Assembly: GCA_002362735.1 (NCBI GenBank)
Contig: DEUU01000252.1
Coordinates: 1-6,204 of the forward strand
Reading direction: 5' to 3'
Length of the DNA: 6,204 nt
Origin: Dehalococcoidia bacterium UBA3254
GTDB lineage: Bacteria > Chloroflexota > Dehalococcoidia > Dehalococcoidales > UBA3254
Shown: positions 5,041 through 6,204 of the stretch, in pieces
Layout: each line of letters opens with the position of its first letter
Numbering within the stretch: position 1 is the first letter of the stretch
Notes under the pieces: generated by a model
The model's input: the letters and a program-made list of their open reading frames with translations, nothing else
Told to the model about the DNA's origin: nothing
Databases searched by the model: none
Program-made: the position numbers and the translations under genes

Positions 5041-5145
5041 CCTTTTAGGTGCTGTAACAACTTTCTCGGCTTTCCACCTATTGTAGAAATGCCGGATGGC
5101 GAGTCTTAAAGTAATAAAACCCGAATACTTTAAAGTAACCTTCTC
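4999..5145 (-). pseudogene. C-terminal fragment of a probable tyrosine integrase
   Basis: The minus strand is open for 48 codons up to TAG (5001-4999), bounded upstream by TGA at 5148-5146. The sequence begins EKVTLKYSGF, continues through LRLAIRHFYNRWKAEKVV and ends RPKWEYFGKPKRKR. It is basic, and the last 13 residues match the other copy at 11 positions. No start codon or catalytic R-H-R-Y residues are included, so it is a fragment. The strongest argument for an integrase is its position: its 3' end points at a tRNA 3'-end-like sequence 28 bases away. Another DNA-binding protein is possible. Confidence 0.4.
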
Positions 5146-5245
5146 TCAGAAACAATATCTATCTGCAATAAGTAAAGGTCATACAGAAGAAAACGATTTT
5201 TTATCCTCAACTACTGTGATTATGTCAAGCTGGACGTATGTTTAG
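5096..5245 (+). CDS. Doubtful 49-residue open frame
   Basis: ATG 5096 opens a frame ending at TAG 5243-5245, starting MASLKVIKPEYF and ending MSSWTYV, with mixed charged and polar composition and no known motif. There is no Shine-Dalgarno, and its first 50 bases run antisense to the integrase-like fragment; only one strand there is likely to be real coding. It may be a decayed gene end. Confidence 0.2.
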   Translation: MASLKVIKPEYFKVTFSQKQYLSAISKGHTEENDFLSSTTVIMSSWTYV

Positions 5246-5276
5246 ACAGGTAAACGAAACTTAGTAAGTGGATTTT

Positions 5277-5447
5277 ATGTGGAATTTTTCTCAAGAAATA
5301 ATACTGAGGAATTCACTTGGACAACTGCTGAGAAAAGACAGGGTGGTTATCCACGAGGCTGCTATTCGTTTTAACCAGTTTTTCGTCTGTGAAAAAACAC
5401 GAAAATGTTTTAAAGAATTTTTTCATTTGATGATCATTGGAATTTAG
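5277..5447 (+). CDS. Doubtful 56-residue open frame, basic
   Basis: ATG 5277 opens a frame ending at TAG 5445-5447: MWNFSQEIIL at the start, then RKDRVVIHEAAIRF and a basic Cys/Phe-rich end (CEKTRKCFKEFF). No family is recognised. Only a weak GTGG lies upstream, and another frame over the same bases is also open for about 40 codons, so this may be chance or a remnant. It is convergent with the flavoprotein gene, ending 8 bases before that gene's stop. Confidence 0.25.
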   Translation: MWNFSQEIILRNSLGQLLRKDRVVIHEAAIRFNQFFVCEKTRKCFKEFFHLMIIGI

Positions 5448-5455
5448 CGCTATTT

Positions 5456-6204
5456 TTATAAATATTCAGCTACATTTTCACCCCCTATCAACCCGGAATT
5501 AATGGCATAACTGGCTCCGGCTCCTGCCAGGTAACGGTTGTAAGTAGAAGATGACCATCCTCCGGTATCACTACCAACGGCGTATAATCCCTTGATCGGT
5601 TGTTGGTTTTTATTCAATACCTCCATACGCTCATTAACCTTTAAGCCGCCAACCGAGCCGAGGTGCCACGGATAACATTTTGCCGCATAGAAAGGCGGAT
5701 TGCGTAATGCCTTTAGATAATCCGTTTTTTTAGCAAATTCACTATCATGTCCAATGTCACAGAATTGATTATATTGTTCTATCGTGGATTTAAGTATGGC
5801 TGGTTCCGCTCCTATCCATTCAGCGAAACCAGCAACAGAAGAGGAAGTCGCGAGAGTTCCTTTTTTAATGTTTTCCTTCAGGGCGCTTTCAATCTTATCA
5901 ACAGGGGAGACAGTATATGCATCCGGGCGTATATAACCATATTTAGTGACCTGCTGCTTTATACCTTCATCAAAGATGCTGTAGCAGACCTGTTCCGGCT
6001 GGCGTAGCATAGCATTCGGCGCTTCAAAGGGGCTACAGCCCAATGCTTCCTCGATAAAGCGTTTTCCTGCTTTGTTGACCCAAACGGTGGTTGGTTCAAT
6101 GGCTAAATGAAATGCCCCGAAACCACCAACAAAACACGGGCCGCACATTAGAAGATTCCCCAACCCCTCGTTGGCCGCCCCGGCCTCAAACGCCATTCGC
6201 ATGC
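5456..6204 (-). CDS. FAD-dependent fumarate reductase/dehydrogenase-like flavoprotein, C-terminal part (cut by right edge)
   Basis: About 249 residues of the C-terminal part of an FAD_binding_2 flavoprotein (fumarate reductase / succinate dehydrogenase / ketosteroid dehydrogenase superfamily) are visible; the N-terminal Rossmann part with the FAD GxGxxG motif lies beyond base 6204. The visible part covers the substrate-capping domain and the return to the FAD domain: TTVWVNKAGKRFIEE, then PFYAAKCYPWHLGSVGGLKV with a histidine at the place of the substrate-binding His of flavocytochrome fumarate reductases, the QPIKGLYAVGSDTGGW FAD-contact segment, and STYNRYLAGAGASYA with an Arg where these enzymes have the catalytic Arg (usually in 'NRLGG'). 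The Y-L-A-G variant means the substrate may not be fumarate. The frame runs to the window end, so the ATG at 6202 is probably internal. No clear terminator follows the stop at 5456-5458. Exact substrate unknown. Confidence 0.9.
   Translation of the reverse strand, partial: MRMAFEAGAANEGLGNLLMCGPCFVGGFGAFHLAIEPTTVWVNKAGKRFIEEALGCSPFEAPNAMLRQPEQVCYSIFDEGIKQQVTKYGYIRPDAYTVSPVDKIESALKENIKKGTLATSSSVAGFAEWIGAEPAILKSTIEQYNQFCDIGHDSEFAKKTDYLKALRNPPFYAAKCYPWHLGSVGGLKVNERMEVLNKNQQPIKGLYAVGSDTGGWSSSTYNRYLAGAGASYAINSGLIGGENVAEYL

Larger units (their letters stand above)
4781..5455. other. 675-base region without a convincing gene
   Basis: This stretch holds the second direct repeat (4950-5040), the open integrase-like tail on the minus strand (to 5145), and two small plus-strand frames of doubtful status (5096-5245, 5277-5447). 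It also contains a 10-base palindrome GAACTAGTTC (4812-4821). No tRNA, complete gene or strong terminator is seen. The overall look is of decayed mobile-element DNA. Confidence 0.6.

Noticed and set aside
5374..5407. TTTTC/GAAAA hairpin as terminator of the flavoprotein gene
   Set aside because: On the minus strand the stem is weak, interrupted and not followed by a T run.
1..6204. CRISPR array or insertion sequence
   Set aside because: No regularly spaced short repeats, transposase, or terminal inverted repeats were found; the only repeat pair is 3.6 kb apart.

Overview
The window looks like chromosomal DNA of an anaerobic Firmicute. The AT-leaning composition, Gram-positive style Shine-Dalgarno sites and the mix of protein families fit a Negativicute of the Sporomusa/Pelosinus type, but that placement is inference only. 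It holds eight well supported protein genes (two cut by the window edges), one of them a 51-residue secreted peptide gene, two strong terminators, several leader structures, and a pair of degenerate direct repeats.

Left part (1-1180, minus strand): a two-gene transporter operon. An extended -10 promoter drives an EamA/DMT transporter made of two nearly half-identical head-to-tail halves. It is followed after 13 bases by the N-terminal part of an APC-family amino acid permease that runs off the left edge.

Middle part (about 1319-5145): two diverged direct repeats, about 3.6 kb apart, each carry a tRNA 3'-end-like sequence next to the minus-strand coding tail of what is probably a tyrosine integrase. 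They bracket a plus-strand block of envelope and secreted proteins: a secreted DUF5667 protein, a type I signal peptidase, a secreted DUF2202 ferritin-like protein, a 51-residue secreted peptide, and a small DUF4405 membrane protein with two histidines. The DUF5667 leader contains two mutually exclusive hairpins, one of which covers the ribosome binding site. Terminators follow the DUF5667 gene and the small-peptide gene, so the block is several transcription units. My reading is an old integration site, or an islet between two att-like scars, that now carries an export-oriented gene set with its own signal peptidase.

Right part (4781-6204): 675 bases without a convincing gene, holding the second repeat and two doubtful small reading frames. 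Then comes the C-terminal part of a minus-strand FAD-dependent fumarate reductase/succinate dehydrogenase-like flavoprotein that continues past the right edge.
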